From Dyadobacter sp. CY356 (GTDB lineage: Bacteria > Bacteroidota > Bacteroidia > Cytophagales > Spirosomataceae), in assembly GCF_021440195.1 (NCBI RefSeq), contig NZ_JAJTSZ010000007.1, forward strand, positions 186,001-250,000: DNA of 64,000 nucleotides. The letters are read 5' to 3'. Shown here in pieces: positions 37,496 through 47,089 of this stretch. Both the position numbers and the translations under genes were made by a program. Every line of letters starts with the position of its first letter. The stretch's first letter is position 1. The notes below the pieces were generated by a model, which worked only from the letters and a program-made list of their open reading frames with translations, made no database searches and was not told where the DNA came from.

Positions 37496-40400
37496 TTAAA
37501 AAGTTAAACCAAGCTTAAATCCAACAGGAATGACCCAGGGTGTAACATTGTATCTTTCAATTCCCTGCTTAAACTGGCTTCCTGAACCTTGCGTACCGGA
37601 TTCAACCTGGAAAGCTGTTTCAGGATCGATGTTAATTTTGGCTTTTGTCCAAAGAATAATATTTCTGCTGTAAACCGAGAAATTAGCACTTTGCATACCA
37701 ATCTTTTTTGCAAAATTCTGAGGCAGATCATATCCGAACGATATTTCTCTCAGCTTTACAAAAGAAGCGTCATAAGTAAACGGACGGGTAAATGACCAGG
37801 TTGTAGCACCCGCCAATGGGAGATATTGTGTTCCGCTTCCGCCCAGATTTTCTTTATATCCTGTTGGATTTCCGGCTGCATCATAACCTGTGGCAATAAC
37901 ACCCGGCACAAAAACACCACCATGAGGAAGCGGGATTCCGCTGTAATTAACCGGGAAACTTCCATAATCCGGCGTTGGGCCTCCTACGAGTGGGAATACG
38001 TTCCCATTAATTTTGATTTGTTTTTCCTGATTTGCTACCAGATGATCTCTCAACGCATCACCGCTCAAACCGTTTGGATTGATCAGCTTGTCATAAAAAA
38101 GTTGTGAATGACCATCCTCTTCCCCGTAACGATAGGTTTGAGAAACAAAATTTCCACCATTGCGCCAGTCGAACGTCATGTTTAAACTGAAACCCTTATA
38201 CGCAAGTGAAACCTGGCCGCCAAGTGTGAACTTTGGATTGAAATTTCCGATCTTATTTTTTGTATTAATCGCATCCACAGACTGCCACTTACCTGTTTTA
38301 TCCAGAATCGGATAACCATAATAAGGAGAAGTTTTGTCCGTTACCGTAACAACCTGTGCATCGTAAATATCACCGACTTGTTCTCCAACATAAGTCCAGG
38401 CGCCACCTTTTGCATCTGTCCAAAGTGTAAAGTATGGCAAATCATCAGACAATCTTTTAATGGTAGTACGGTTTCTGCTCAGGTTTGTATTTACATCCAG
38501 ACGCCAGCCGTTTTTATTAAGCGGCGTTCCTCCCAAAGTCAATTCTATACCTCTGCTTTCCAAAAGTCCGGCATTGATACTTTTTGTGGTGTAACCGGAG
38601 GATGGAGGAAGTTTTGTGCTCAAAATCTGGTTTTTATTTTCTGCCATATAGTAAGTAGCACCAAAACGCAACCGGTGCTCGAACATGGTCAGGTCAGCTC
38701 CCACTTCATAGGATGTAGAAATTTCCGGTTTCAGATTTAAGTTGAAAAGATTATTGGAAACAGTAAGTCTGGGAACACCATTCCAGGTTCCGGCATTGCT
38801 TAACGTACTTAGCAAAGAATATGGATTTGCATCATTACCAACCTGAGCGACACCTCCTCTGATTTTCAGCATGTTTATTTTTTCGGTCATCGGAATCATT
38901 TCGTTGACTAAAAGACTCAAAGATGCCGAAGGGTAAAAATAAGATCTGTTGGCTGCCGGCAGGGTGCTTGTCCAGTCATTTCTGGCTGTGATATCAAGAT
39001 AAACCATTTCCTTGTAACTCAGATTGGCAAGTGCATAAGCACTGTAAACCGATCTTTTGTAAGAACTACTGGCGTAAGTAAGGTTAGCAGGCAAAATATT
39101 CTGAATTGTGAAAACACCCGGAACGATCAGCCCTGTACCATTGGTAGAAGAATTACTCACATTTGAGCCATTCTGATTTCTGTCATTTGCGCCCGCTGAT
39201 ACCGAAAAGGCGAAGCTTTTCAAAGTTTTATGGTAGGTGGCGAGGAAATCTGTATTGCTTTCAAAAGTCGCCAGATTGATCAAACCGTAGGCACCGTTTG
39301 GCTCAGCGGTATAACTGTTGGCAATTTTGGTTTCTCTTTTTTCCTGATAAGTATCAAGTGAATAACGGCCGAAAATGCTCAGTTCAGGTGTAATCTGCCA
39401 CTCTGCTTTTATATTGCCAAAAACGCGGTCACGCACAAAGCTGTTGTTCACTTCATTTGCAAGGAAATAAGGATTGTTAAAAACGCCTTTATACTGAGAG
39501 CGCTGCTGCAAACCTTCCTGCCCTGGCAACCAGTAATCTTTCAAATCACGGATATCCGTATGTGGAGAAACACCGTATGCCCATTGCAGTGGATTTGTCC
39601 CTCTGTTTCCGGCCGGACGATTATTTGAATTGTTACGACTAAAATCCAGATTGCTGCTTATTCTCACTTTCTGGTTAACCTTTACTGATGTGTTCAGGTT
39701 TAATGAATTTCTGAAAAGATCGGAATTTGGAATGATACCGCGGTTTGTCATATTGGCGTACGATAAACGATAAGTTACCAGATCCGTACTGTTAGAAATG
39801 GATACACCGTTTGTTGTTGTAATACCCGTTTGTACAAAATTTTTGACATTATTTTTATGTGAAACCAGCGGCATCGCAATCTGTTTTCCATCAGCTCCGA
39901 TCGGGCTGTTCCATTGCACTTCTTCATATCCTTTGTCCAACGCCGCTCCATAAGTTGCTGTGATACTTTCGTCCACCAGTTTTTTAAACGGATTGCTATA
40001 AGGATTGTTTGTGATTGAAGTTGGGATGGCTGAAAACTGGCCGGAACCGAATTGTGTCTGCCATTTCAGATATTTATAGGGTTTATCAAAAACCGTGTTA
40101 GAAGAAACGGTTACCGTCATTTTTTTGACTTTCGAACCACTTTTTGTTGTAATCAAAACAACACCATTTCCCGCTCTTGAACCATATAATGCTGCTGCAC
40201 TTGGGCCTTTCAGGATCGATACATTTTCAATATCGTCAGGGTTAATGCTTGATAATGCATTACCATAATCCACTTTGTTATCCGTTCCCACTTCGCTGAC
40301 ATTGTTCAAACTATTAGCAATTGGAACTCCATCGACCACAAATAGTGGCTGGTTATCATTACTTAAAGATTTTGCTCCGCGGATAACCATACTCACCGAA

Positions 40401-40954
40401 GAACCCGTTGCCCCGGTAGAACTGATGGCCACACCAGCCACTTTTCCGGCCATTGCGTTCAGAACGTTTTCCTGTGAGACCCGGTTAAATTCCTTCCCGT
40501 CCACTTTTCCGACTGAGTATCCAAGCGATTTATCCTCGCGTTTGATACCCAGGGCAGTTACTGTCACTTCATTTAAATTTTCAGCATTGGATATCAACGT
40601 TACATCTACAATGCTGCGGTTATTTACCGGGACTTCCTGTAACAGAAAACCAACAAATGAAAAAACCAGAACAGGATTATCACCCGTCACGTCAATTGAA
40701 TATTGTCCGGCTGCGTTTGTACTGGTTCCTCGCTGTGTACCTTTTAATACGACATTGACACCTGGAATACTTACACCATCCTGCCCGGATACTTTTCCGG
40801 TGATGGTTCTGTCCGCCTTTTTTTCCGTATTCCTGTTCAAACTTCCCGAAAAAACTCCTGCCATTGACATCTGGCTAAACGGGAGACTGAGCCCTAAGAA
40901 TATCAGCAGATATTTGAAAACCCGCTGATGAAAATTGATAGAATTTGATCTCAT
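37496..40954 (-). CDS. SusC/RagA-family TonB-linked outer-membrane transporter (susC1)
   Basis: A 1152-residue TonB-dependent transporter. It has a signal peptide, a carboxypeptidase-regulatory-like domain (VSIPGVNVVLKGTQRGTST), a plug beginning around VTALGIKREDKSLGYSVGKV with FVVDGVPIAN, and a 22-strand barrel ending GFKLGLTF. It imports a ligand captured by SusD1, powered by TonB-ExbBD. It shares overall architecture with susC2 (43169-46546) but differs throughout, so the two pairs are old paralogues rather than a fresh duplication. No sigma/anti-sigma pair is adjacent. Confidence 0.95.
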   Translation of the reverse strand: MRSNSINFHQRVFKYLLIFLGLSLPFSQMSMAGVFSGSLNRNTEKKADRTITGKVSGQDGVSIPGVNVVLKGTQRGTSTNAAGQYSIDVTGDNPVLVFSFVGFLLQEVPVNNRSIVDVTLISNAENLNEVTVTALGIKREDKSLGYSVGKVDGKEFNRVSQENVLNAMAGKVAGVAISSTGATGSSVSMVIRGAKSLSNDNQPLFVVDGVPIANSLNNVSEVGTDNKVDYGNALSSINPDDIENVSILKGPSAAALYGSRAGNGVVLITTKSGSKVKKMTVTVSSNTVFDKPYKYLKWQTQFGSGQFSAIPTSITNNPYSNPFKKLVDESITATYGAALDKGYEEVQWNSPIGADGKQIAMPLVSHKNNVKNFVQTGITTTNGVSISNSTDLVTYRLSYANMTNRGIIPNSDLFRNSLNLNTSVKVNQKVRISSNLDFSRNNSNNRPAGNRGTNPLQWAYGVSPHTDIRDLKDYWLPGQEGLQQRSQYKGVFNNPYFLANEVNNSFVRDRVFGNIKAEWQITPELSIFGRYSLDTYQEKRETKIANSYTAEPNGAYGLINLATFESNTDFLATYHKTLKSFAFSVSAGANDRNQNGSNVSNSSTNGTGLIVPGVFTIQNILPANLTYASSSYKRSVYSAYALANLSYKEMVYLDITARNDWTSTLPAANRSYFYPSASLSLLVNEMIPMTEKINMLKIRGGVAQVGNDANPYSLLSTLSNAGTWNGVPRLTVSNNLFNLNLKPEISTSYEVGADLTMFEHRLRFGATYYMAENKNQILSTKLPPSSGYTTKSINAGLLESRGIELTLGGTPLNKNGWRLDVNTNLSRNRTTIKRLSDDLPYFTLWTDAKGGAWTYVGEQVGDIYDAQVVTVTDKTSPYYGYPILDKTGKWQSVDAINTKNKIGNFNPKFTLGGQVSLAYKGFSLNMTFDWRNGGNFVSQTYRYGEEDGHSQLFYDKLINPNGLSGDALRDHLVANQEKQIKINGNVFPLVGGPTPDYGSFPVNYSGIPLPHGGVFVPGVIATGYDAAGNPTGYKENLGGSGTQYLPLAGATTWSFTRPFTYDASFVKLREISFGYDLPQNFAKKIGMQSANFSVYSRNIILWTKAKINIDPETAFQVESGTQGSGSQFKQGIERYNVTPWVIPVGFKLGLTF

Positions 40955-41485
40955 AATTTTCGATGATTTAATTAAATAGCATAGTGTTAGGGTAACTGAT
41001 TATTAATTTTTGATTCTGGTACTCATTCATGTGTTAGAGGGATTTTTCCATAGACTAATGTTTAAGAATTGAAATTGTATACTGATAAAATTTGAAGTGA
41101 AATTCCTGGCATATGGTGCCGGATCAACCCGTTTGGATTATCCAATTTTCCTGTGTTAAGAATTTGTTATGTATGCATACTAATTTGAAAGAAATAATAA
41201 TCCCAGTACGAATGATCAGCCCGTCAGAAATCAGCAGGAAAGAAACATTTGTAATACTTCGGAAGGTCGGGGATGGACTACTACCCGAATATTAAAAAAT
41301 AATGAATTGAGCTACCGGTTGAAAAGGTCAAAAAAAATCCGGAAATGGTTGAAAACAATTCAGCACATTTCCGGATAATAATCTAATTTTTCAATATATT
41401 CTAATCAACATCAGCCACTTTCGAAACAATTCTTGACAATTAAATGACCATTTCCTGACAACCCCTGACAATAAATGTCCCTAAT
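40955..41485. other. Intergenic region between susC1 and susD2 (531 bp)
   Basis: No convincing gene. It holds the leader and promoter region of susC1 and, near its right end, the terminator of the susC2-susD2 unit. A short open frame at 41113-41295 on the plus strand has no coding character. I found no exact TAnnTTTG box for susC1. Confidence 0.6.
41338..41375 (-). terminator. Terminator after the susC2-susD2 unit
   Basis: Perfect 10-bp arms TCCGGAAATG / CATTTCCGGA; on the minus strand the hairpin is followed by ATTTTTTTG. It lies 110 bp after the susD2 stop and insulates susC1 from susD2 transcription. Confidence 0.85.
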
Positions 41486-43144
41486 TTATTGCAACAGCCA
41501 AATTTTCGAGAATTGATCATCCACGGCTGGCGACAAAGTGGATACCCCCAGATCATAAGCATCTCTGTTTTGTCCAAGTTCATTACCCGGATAGCGGAAG
41601 CGAAGCGGGAATGTATAAGTGCCTAATCTGCCATTACTGAAAATATTGGGCAATTTGGTCCGGCGCAGATCAAGGTAAGCTTCCGTAGAAACCAGAAACA
41701 GACTGATCCATTTTTGATCAGCAATTTTCGCAAGCTGACCAGCTTTATCCGTTGGCAAAGCGATATTTGACTGAGCCAGATATTTGGTAACAGATGCCTG
41801 AGGCACTCCCCAGCGAAGCAATGAATTGGTTATTCCTTTGCGGTAATATGTATCTGCACTTCCGGTAATGAGCCCTTTTGCAGCAGCCTCAGCCAGTAAA
41901 AACTGAACTTCATCACTATTCATAATCTGCGCTTTTAGCAAAGGATGTGCATTCTGTCTGAACAATGTAGAAAATTTGGAAACTTTGAAGTTACCCACAA
42001 CACCACCGGCAGCGGTGTTATAATGTCCGTTACCGTTTTTCCAGTCAGCCTGCATACCTGCGATAAAACCGACATAAACTTTATTGGAGTCGATCAGAAT
42101 ATCTTTTGTAGCATATTCAGCAATTTCCGGTTTTTTTCTGTCAATATATTCCCAGGTTGAAGAATAGGTATAACCATTTGGATCCGTTGTAGCAAAGGTA
42201 ACACCGTCCAGACTTTTGTCGCTCGTCCACGGTCTTTCCACCGGTGCAAACCAGATAGCTGCGCGCGGATCACTTAGGTCAGCAAGTTTGTCAACCAACG
42301 TTTTACAAGGTCTTCTTTTGTTAAATTCATCAACAGAACCCCAGTTAACAGTTCCGCCTGTCCAGGCATTACCGGGTGTATCACCGGCATCACCTACGGT
42401 GCCGATGTATCCAATGGATGCATTTTCAGTTGCTTCTGACAAAACGTTTCCTGAAATAGCTGCGATTTTTGCTCCAACATCCGTGATTTTACCGGATGCA
42501 CGCATCAGGAGTCTGAGTTTTACCGAATTTGCGAATTTCTGCCATTTCACTTTATCACCTGCAAACATCAGGTCATAAGGCGTTGATATTTCTTCTGTAC
42601 CACCGGAAATCAATGCTGAGGCTTCATCAAGTTCTGCCAGTAATCCGTTGTAAATATCCTGCTCCTTGTCATATTTTGGATATAAAATACCTTCTCTCGC
42701 TTTCAGTGCCTCTGAGTAATAAACGTCGCCGTAAAAATCAGTCATGAAAGAAAAAAGCATTACCCGGAAAACCTTAAAAATACCCTGATGCGTTTTTGAA
42801 CCGCGGGTTTGTGCAAGCGTGATCGATCCGTCGATCATTTTCAGGATTTCCATGGCATCATACATATCCGTTGTGGCCAACCTGAAACCATCATAGAAGT
42901 TATCACCACTCTGGTAATTACTTTCCATGTGTTGAACCGCAGCAGGAAGCTTTCTGTTATCAAAACTCCTTTTCTGATAAAACAGCGTGGTTTTTTTGAT
43001 AATAGAAGCCAGCAGATAAGGATCATTCACCGATTCAATGGCGTCTTTTTGCTGCAAAGTATCGGCAGTTCGCAACTCGTCCTCACTACAGGAAGTAAAT
43101 CCTATCAATGTGGTAACTAAAAATATTTTTAATATAGATTTCAT
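41486..43144 (-). CDS. SusD/RagB-family outer-membrane lipoprotein (susD2)
   Basis: A 552-residue lipoprotein with lipobox FTSC near residue 19. It has the SusD-like_2 architecture: KVKWQKFANSVKLRLLMRA, EVQFLLAEAAAKGL and DQKWISLFLVSTEAYLDLRRTKLP. It pairs with susC2, which ends 24 bp upstream. It resembles susD1 in layout but with low identity. Ligand unknown. Confidence 0.95.
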   Translation of the reverse strand: MKSILKIFLVTTLIGFTSCSEDELRTADTLQQKDAIESVNDPYLLASIIKKTTLFYQKRSFDNRKLPAAVQHMESNYQSGDNFYDGFRLATTDMYDAMEILKMIDGSITLAQTRGSKTHQGIFKVFRVMLFSFMTDFYGDVYYSEALKAREGILYPKYDKEQDIYNGLLAELDEASALISGGTEEISTPYDLMFAGDKVKWQKFANSVKLRLLMRASGKITDVGAKIAAISGNVLSEATENASIGYIGTVGDAGDTPGNAWTGGTVNWGSVDEFNKRRPCKTLVDKLADLSDPRAAIWFAPVERPWTSDKSLDGVTFATTDPNGYTYSSTWEYIDRKKPEIAEYATKDILIDSNKVYVGFIAGMQADWKNGNGHYNTAAGGVVGNFKVSKFSTLFRQNAHPLLKAQIMNSDEVQFLLAEAAAKGLITGSADTYYRKGITNSLLRWGVPQASVTKYLAQSNIALPTDKAGQLAKIADQKWISLFLVSTEAYLDLRRTKLPNIFSNGRLGTYTFPLRFRYPGNELGQNRDAYDLGVSTLSPAVDDQFSKIWLLQ

Positions 43145-43168
43145 AATGCTTTGAATGAACGTTATTAA

Positions 43169-46100
43169 TTAAAAATCAACCGACACCTTGAATCCGTAAG
43201 AGCGGATACTTGGCAAAGTTGCTCTTAAAATACCCTGACTTGTACCCACTCCTGAGAATGCAGATTCAGGATCTTCGTGACGGCCCGACTGATTCCACTG
43301 GAAAAGGTTTCTTCCATAAACTGACAACATCAGATTGTTAAGAAAATACTTTTTCGTCATCGTACCAGGTACAGAATATGCGAAAGACAATTCTCTCAAC
43401 TTGAAGTTTGTAGCACTGTAAGTTCTTGTCGAAGCAAAATCCCAGATGATATCACCATAACCGTTGTAAGGGAAATCATAGAAAGTATTGTTCTTATCTG
43501 CCCCGTTCACAATATAATCAGCATCCGTTACTGCATCCGATCCTGTGTGGTCCGGATTTACAAATACACCTTTTACATAAACCGCATCCTGAACAGCAGT
43601 CGAACGCTTTGAATCATTGTTGTTGTTGATCGCTGCGTAAGTGCTTGATCCAACCGCCGGCCAGGGAAGTCCTCCATGTGCGGCATCACGGCCACCCATC
43701 CAGTACGGATTATCAGGACCAGAACTTAGTGTAGATTCCGCTCTTCCGTTCGATTCAAGATACTGCTGGTTTACAGAAACATATTTTCCGCCTTTTCTCA
43801 AACTTCCTACGATACCAAGACTGAATTGTTTGTATTTCAATGTTGTGTTGATACCAAGAATAAAATCCGGATTGAAGTTACCAAGTCTTCCACGATCTCT
43901 TTCATCAGAAGACAACTGAACCTTTCCCTGATCAGAATCCAGCAGCATCATGCCTTTGTACTGACCTTCTTTTACACGTAAAATCGGATTTTGTTCGTAG
44001 ATACTTCCGATTTCTTCACCTTTGGCGATCTTCACCATCGTTTTTCCATCATAGTTAGTAAATACATAACCGTTTGGCGCAAACTGGTCAGATAACTTCG
44101 TGATCTTCGCTTTGTAATGCGTAAAACTTGTAGAAATATCCCAGGAGAAGTCCTTCGTTTTGATTGGCGTAATATTCAATCCAAATTCAAATCCTTTGTT
44201 GGTTACATCACCAATGTTGGTTAACAAACCTTTATATCCCGTTCCCGGTACCAGTGAAATATTACCAATCTGATCTTTTTGCGTTTTGATAAAATACGTT
44301 CCGTCAAATTTCACCCGGCCCTTGAACAACCACAAATCAAGCCCGGCTTCTTTGGTAATCGAATGCTGTGCTTTGATATTCGGATCAACCAGTGAACTTG
44401 TAAGACTTACCGTATTGGCCGATCCCCATGGACTTGCGTCATAGGTATAAGTATCAACAGATCTTTGTTTTACCAGTCCATTACCTACATCAGCAATGTT
44501 AATACGAGGTTTTACCAAAGTAAATACTTCCGGAAAATGGAAAGATTCAGACGCTACCCAGCTCAAAGATGCCGACGGATAGAAATAATGGATTTTTTCT
44601 TCTGGTAAAATCCCTTTCCAGTCGTTACGGCCTGTTACATCCAGGAAGAATTTATCATCCCAGCCTACTGTTGCCATTGCATATAAGCTTTGGGATTTTG
44701 TTGTTCTGAAAGGCCAGTTGGCATCAGCGATCGTGGTTAATGTTCCGGCTTTTATGTTTGATACTGCGAATAACCCCGGTGAATTCAAATCACCACCGGT
44801 TATTTCAGAAGCGTTTGAATTGTTGAAACGATAATTTCCACCAACCGAAGCATTCACTGAAAGTCTGCCTAAGTTTTTATTGTACGTAAGAATTACATCT
44901 GAGTTGGCTTCAATGCTGCTGTTATTTCCAGTAACATAAGCTCCAAAAGCATCACCTTTCGCGCCCCAGGATTGTCTCATTTCATAACCTTCCTTCACAT
45001 TTTCCATCCCAGTTCTTGCCAAAAGAGAAAAATCATCCGAAAGCTGCCAGTTCAGCTGGATTTTACCAAAAAAATTGTCACGGGTAAAACGGTGAAGTTT
45101 TTGGTAAGTCGTAAACCATGGGTTATCGTTGGCAACGTCCACACCATTATCCTTCATGATCGATCCGTTTTGCTTAACACCTTCAAAACCCGTCAGCCAG
45201 TAATCTTTCATATCTGACAATGGCTGTAAATTTGTCGGTAAATTGAAAAGCAAATTGTTCAAAACACTATTGGAACCCGTCGTATTTTGTTTGTTTGGAG
45301 AGTAAGTATGGATGTAACTTGAACTTACCGATACTCTTAATTTTTTGGTAAGATTGTAATCAGTATTCAGCGTGAAGGATTTTTGCTCTGTTTTCGTGTT
45401 TGGCATAACCCCAACATTAGTCATATTTGAAATACCAAGACGGAAAGCACCTTTATCAGAATTACCGGTAACGGCTACACTGTTGTTCCATGTATGTCCC
45501 GTCTGAAGATAAGCCTGCACTCTGTTCTCTTTTGAGGAAGTCATCGGGCCGTTCGCCCATTTCTTGTTTTTCACATCCCAGTAATCTGCTGTAAATGATC
45601 CGTCAAGTTTCGGTCCCCAGGTATCTGTGTTGTCATATTGCCACTCATTTGCTCTTTCACCCTGGCCAAATTCGGTTTGTTCCTGAATAAACTGGTACGC
45701 TTTTTCCTGAGAAAAAGAAGTTGAGTAAGATACACCAAGCCCTTTTCTTCCACCTCTTCCTGATTTTGTTGTGATCATGACAACGCCATTTCCACCTTCT
45801 GCTCCATATAAAGCACCTGCGCTACCGCCTTTCAAAATGGTTACCGAAGCAATATCATTCGGATTTAATTGTGAAAGAATATTACCAAAATCCACACCAT
45901 CTTTATTGGTCGTGGTTTGCGTACCCACCTGGATCCCGTCAATCACATATAAAGGTTGTGAGTTAAGCGATACGTTGGTTCCGCCTGAACTTGTTGTTGG
46001 CATCGTACTCGTTCCACGAATATTGACAAGCACCGATGAAGTCGGGTCACTGCTCAAATTCGTAAAATTCACACCGCTTACTTTTCCATCCAAAGATTTC

Positions 46101-46546
46101 ATCAAACTTGGGTTGGATGCTTTTACAAGATCTTCGTTTTTAACTTCTGCCACTGAATAAGCAAGCGATTTTTTTTCACGGCTGATTCCAAGTGCCGTTA
46201 CTACCACTTCCTTCAAATTTTCAGCACTTGGTGTTATTGTAAAATCAATCACACTCCGGCCATTCACAGGAACATCTTCCTGATTATATCCTACAAAAGA
46301 AAAAACCAGAACGGGATTTGCACCGGTCACCTCAATCGAATATGTACCGTTTGCTGTTGTTGTCGTTCCTGTTTGTGTGCCTTTCAGGATAATATTTACC
46401 CCCGGCATGATAGCGCCGTCGTCCTTGGACGTAACTTTACCTGTTACTACATTTTGTGCGCTGGCCGCCGAAATACCAACTCCGGCCATCAGGACCAGGA
46501 GAAATAATCGTCTGAGCACACGCTGAGAAATAGAGTTTGAATTCAT
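43169..46546 (-). CDS. SusC/RagA-family TonB-linked outer-membrane transporter (susC2)
   Basis: With ATG at 46546 the protein has 1125 residues and starts MNSNSISQRVLRRLFLLVLM, a good signal peptide. The frame is open to 46612, but the extra 22 residues precede the signal. A CarboxypepD_reg-like domain (IMPGVNIILKGTQTGTTT) is followed by a plug with LYVIDGIQVG and a large barrel ending GFKVSVDF. It imports the SusD2 ligand with energy from TonB. A short FecR-like gene lies 85 bp upstream. Confidence 0.95.
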   Translation of the reverse strand: MNSNSISQRVLRRLFLLVLMAGVGISAASAQNVVTGKVTSKDDGAIMPGVNIILKGTQTGTTTTANGTYSIEVTGANPVLVFSFVGYNQEDVPVNGRSVIDFTITPSAENLKEVVVTALGISREKKSLAYSVAEVKNEDLVKASNPSLMKSLDGKVSGVNFTNLSSDPTSSVLVNIRGTSTMPTTSSGGTNVSLNSQPLYVIDGIQVGTQTTTNKDGVDFGNILSQLNPNDIASVTILKGGSAGALYGAEGGNGVVMITTKSGRGGRKGLGVSYSTSFSQEKAYQFIQEQTEFGQGERANEWQYDNTDTWGPKLDGSFTADYWDVKNKKWANGPMTSSKENRVQAYLQTGHTWNNSVAVTGNSDKGAFRLGISNMTNVGVMPNTKTEQKSFTLNTDYNLTKKLRVSVSSSYIHTYSPNKQNTTGSNSVLNNLLFNLPTNLQPLSDMKDYWLTGFEGVKQNGSIMKDNGVDVANDNPWFTTYQKLHRFTRDNFFGKIQLNWQLSDDFSLLARTGMENVKEGYEMRQSWGAKGDAFGAYVTGNNSSIEANSDVILTYNKNLGRLSVNASVGGNYRFNNSNASEITGGDLNSPGLFAVSNIKAGTLTTIADANWPFRTTKSQSLYAMATVGWDDKFFLDVTGRNDWKGILPEEKIHYFYPSASLSWVASESFHFPEVFTLVKPRINIADVGNGLVKQRSVDTYTYDASPWGSANTVSLTSSLVDPNIKAQHSITKEAGLDLWLFKGRVKFDGTYFIKTQKDQIGNISLVPGTGYKGLLTNIGDVTNKGFEFGLNITPIKTKDFSWDISTSFTHYKAKITKLSDQFAPNGYVFTNYDGKTMVKIAKGEEIGSIYEQNPILRVKEGQYKGMMLLDSDQGKVQLSSDERDRGRLGNFNPDFILGINTTLKYKQFSLGIVGSLRKGGKYVSVNQQYLESNGRAESTLSSGPDNPYWMGGRDAAHGGLPWPAVGSSTYAAINNNNDSKRSTAVQDAVYVKGVFVNPDHTGSDAVTDADYIVNGADKNNTFYDFPYNGYGDIIWDFASTRTYSATNFKLRELSFAYSVPGTMTKKYFLNNLMLSVYGRNLFQWNQSGRHEDPESAFSGVGTSQGILRATLPSIRSYGFKVSVDF

Positions 46547-46631
46547 AACATTTAGAATAATAATTGGACAAAGACAAGCATAAAAAGGGTTAATAGCGTT
46601 TTTTAATAGCATTCATTTTTAACTGATTTCA

Positions 46632-46847
46632 TTACAACTTTCTCGGGTTTGTTTTCTCCTGATCTTTAATTTTCTGGTTTCCTTCATTTTCTTTCAGGAG
46701 CCGGTCAAAATAAATTTCAAGAGCATCGGAGTACTTTTGCTGTTCGTCTTCATTTTTTAAACCTTCCAGCAATTCACCCAGCTCTTCCCCTGAAATCTTG
46801 TTAGCGATCAGTTTGTTGATCAAATTTTCAGCCCGGGAATGTGTCAT
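46632..46847 (-). CDS. Short protein resembling the N-terminal anti-sigma domain of FecR
   Basis: A 71-residue cytoplasmic protein, MTHSRAENLINKLIANKISG followed by EELGELLEGL and a charged helical tail. It resembles the N-terminal helical domain by which FecR-family anti-sigma factors bind ECF sigma factors. The transmembrane helix and periplasmic FecR domain are absent, and no sigma-70 gene is nearby. It lies 85 bp upstream of susC2, the usual place of a fecR gene in sigma/anti-sigma controlled SusCD loci. It may be a truncated relic or a stand-alone regulator. The similarity is judged by eye. Confidence 0.5.
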   Translation of the reverse strand: MTHSRAENLINKLIANKISGEELGELLEGLKNEDEQQKYSDALEIYFDRLLKENEGNQKIKDQEKTNPRKL

Positions 46848-46922
46848 TTTTATTAGCTGGTTAGTTGTTGTATGATACTCTGAGCCTGTTGGAAGAGACT
46901 ATCATTATAACTTGTTTTTTTT

Positions 46923-46943
46923 GAAAGTTAACTTTCCGTTAAC
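46923..46943. promoter_or_regulatory. Palindrome between the FecR-like gene and the divergent barrel gene
   Basis: GAAAGTTAACTTTC (46923-46936) is a perfect 14-bp palindrome. A second GTTAAC lies at 46938-46943, with the two GTTAAC cores 11 bp apart, one helical turn. It sits in the divergent region and could be an operator for either gene. Confidence 0.35.
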
Positions 46944-47089
46944 AGTGAGAATAGCCCGTGATTTTAACTGCCAATTCAGTTTATTTGATCCGATATCAAC
47001 ATCCCAACCGATTTAAGCGTAATTTTGAGAAAGCAAACAACAGAGTTATAATCAAAAAGTCGTTTCAAACTGAACACGGGCAGAGCAGA

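Noticed and set aside
41113..41295. 60-residue open frame between susC1 and susD2
   Set aside because: No start context, no coding-like composition, and it lies in the regulatory region.
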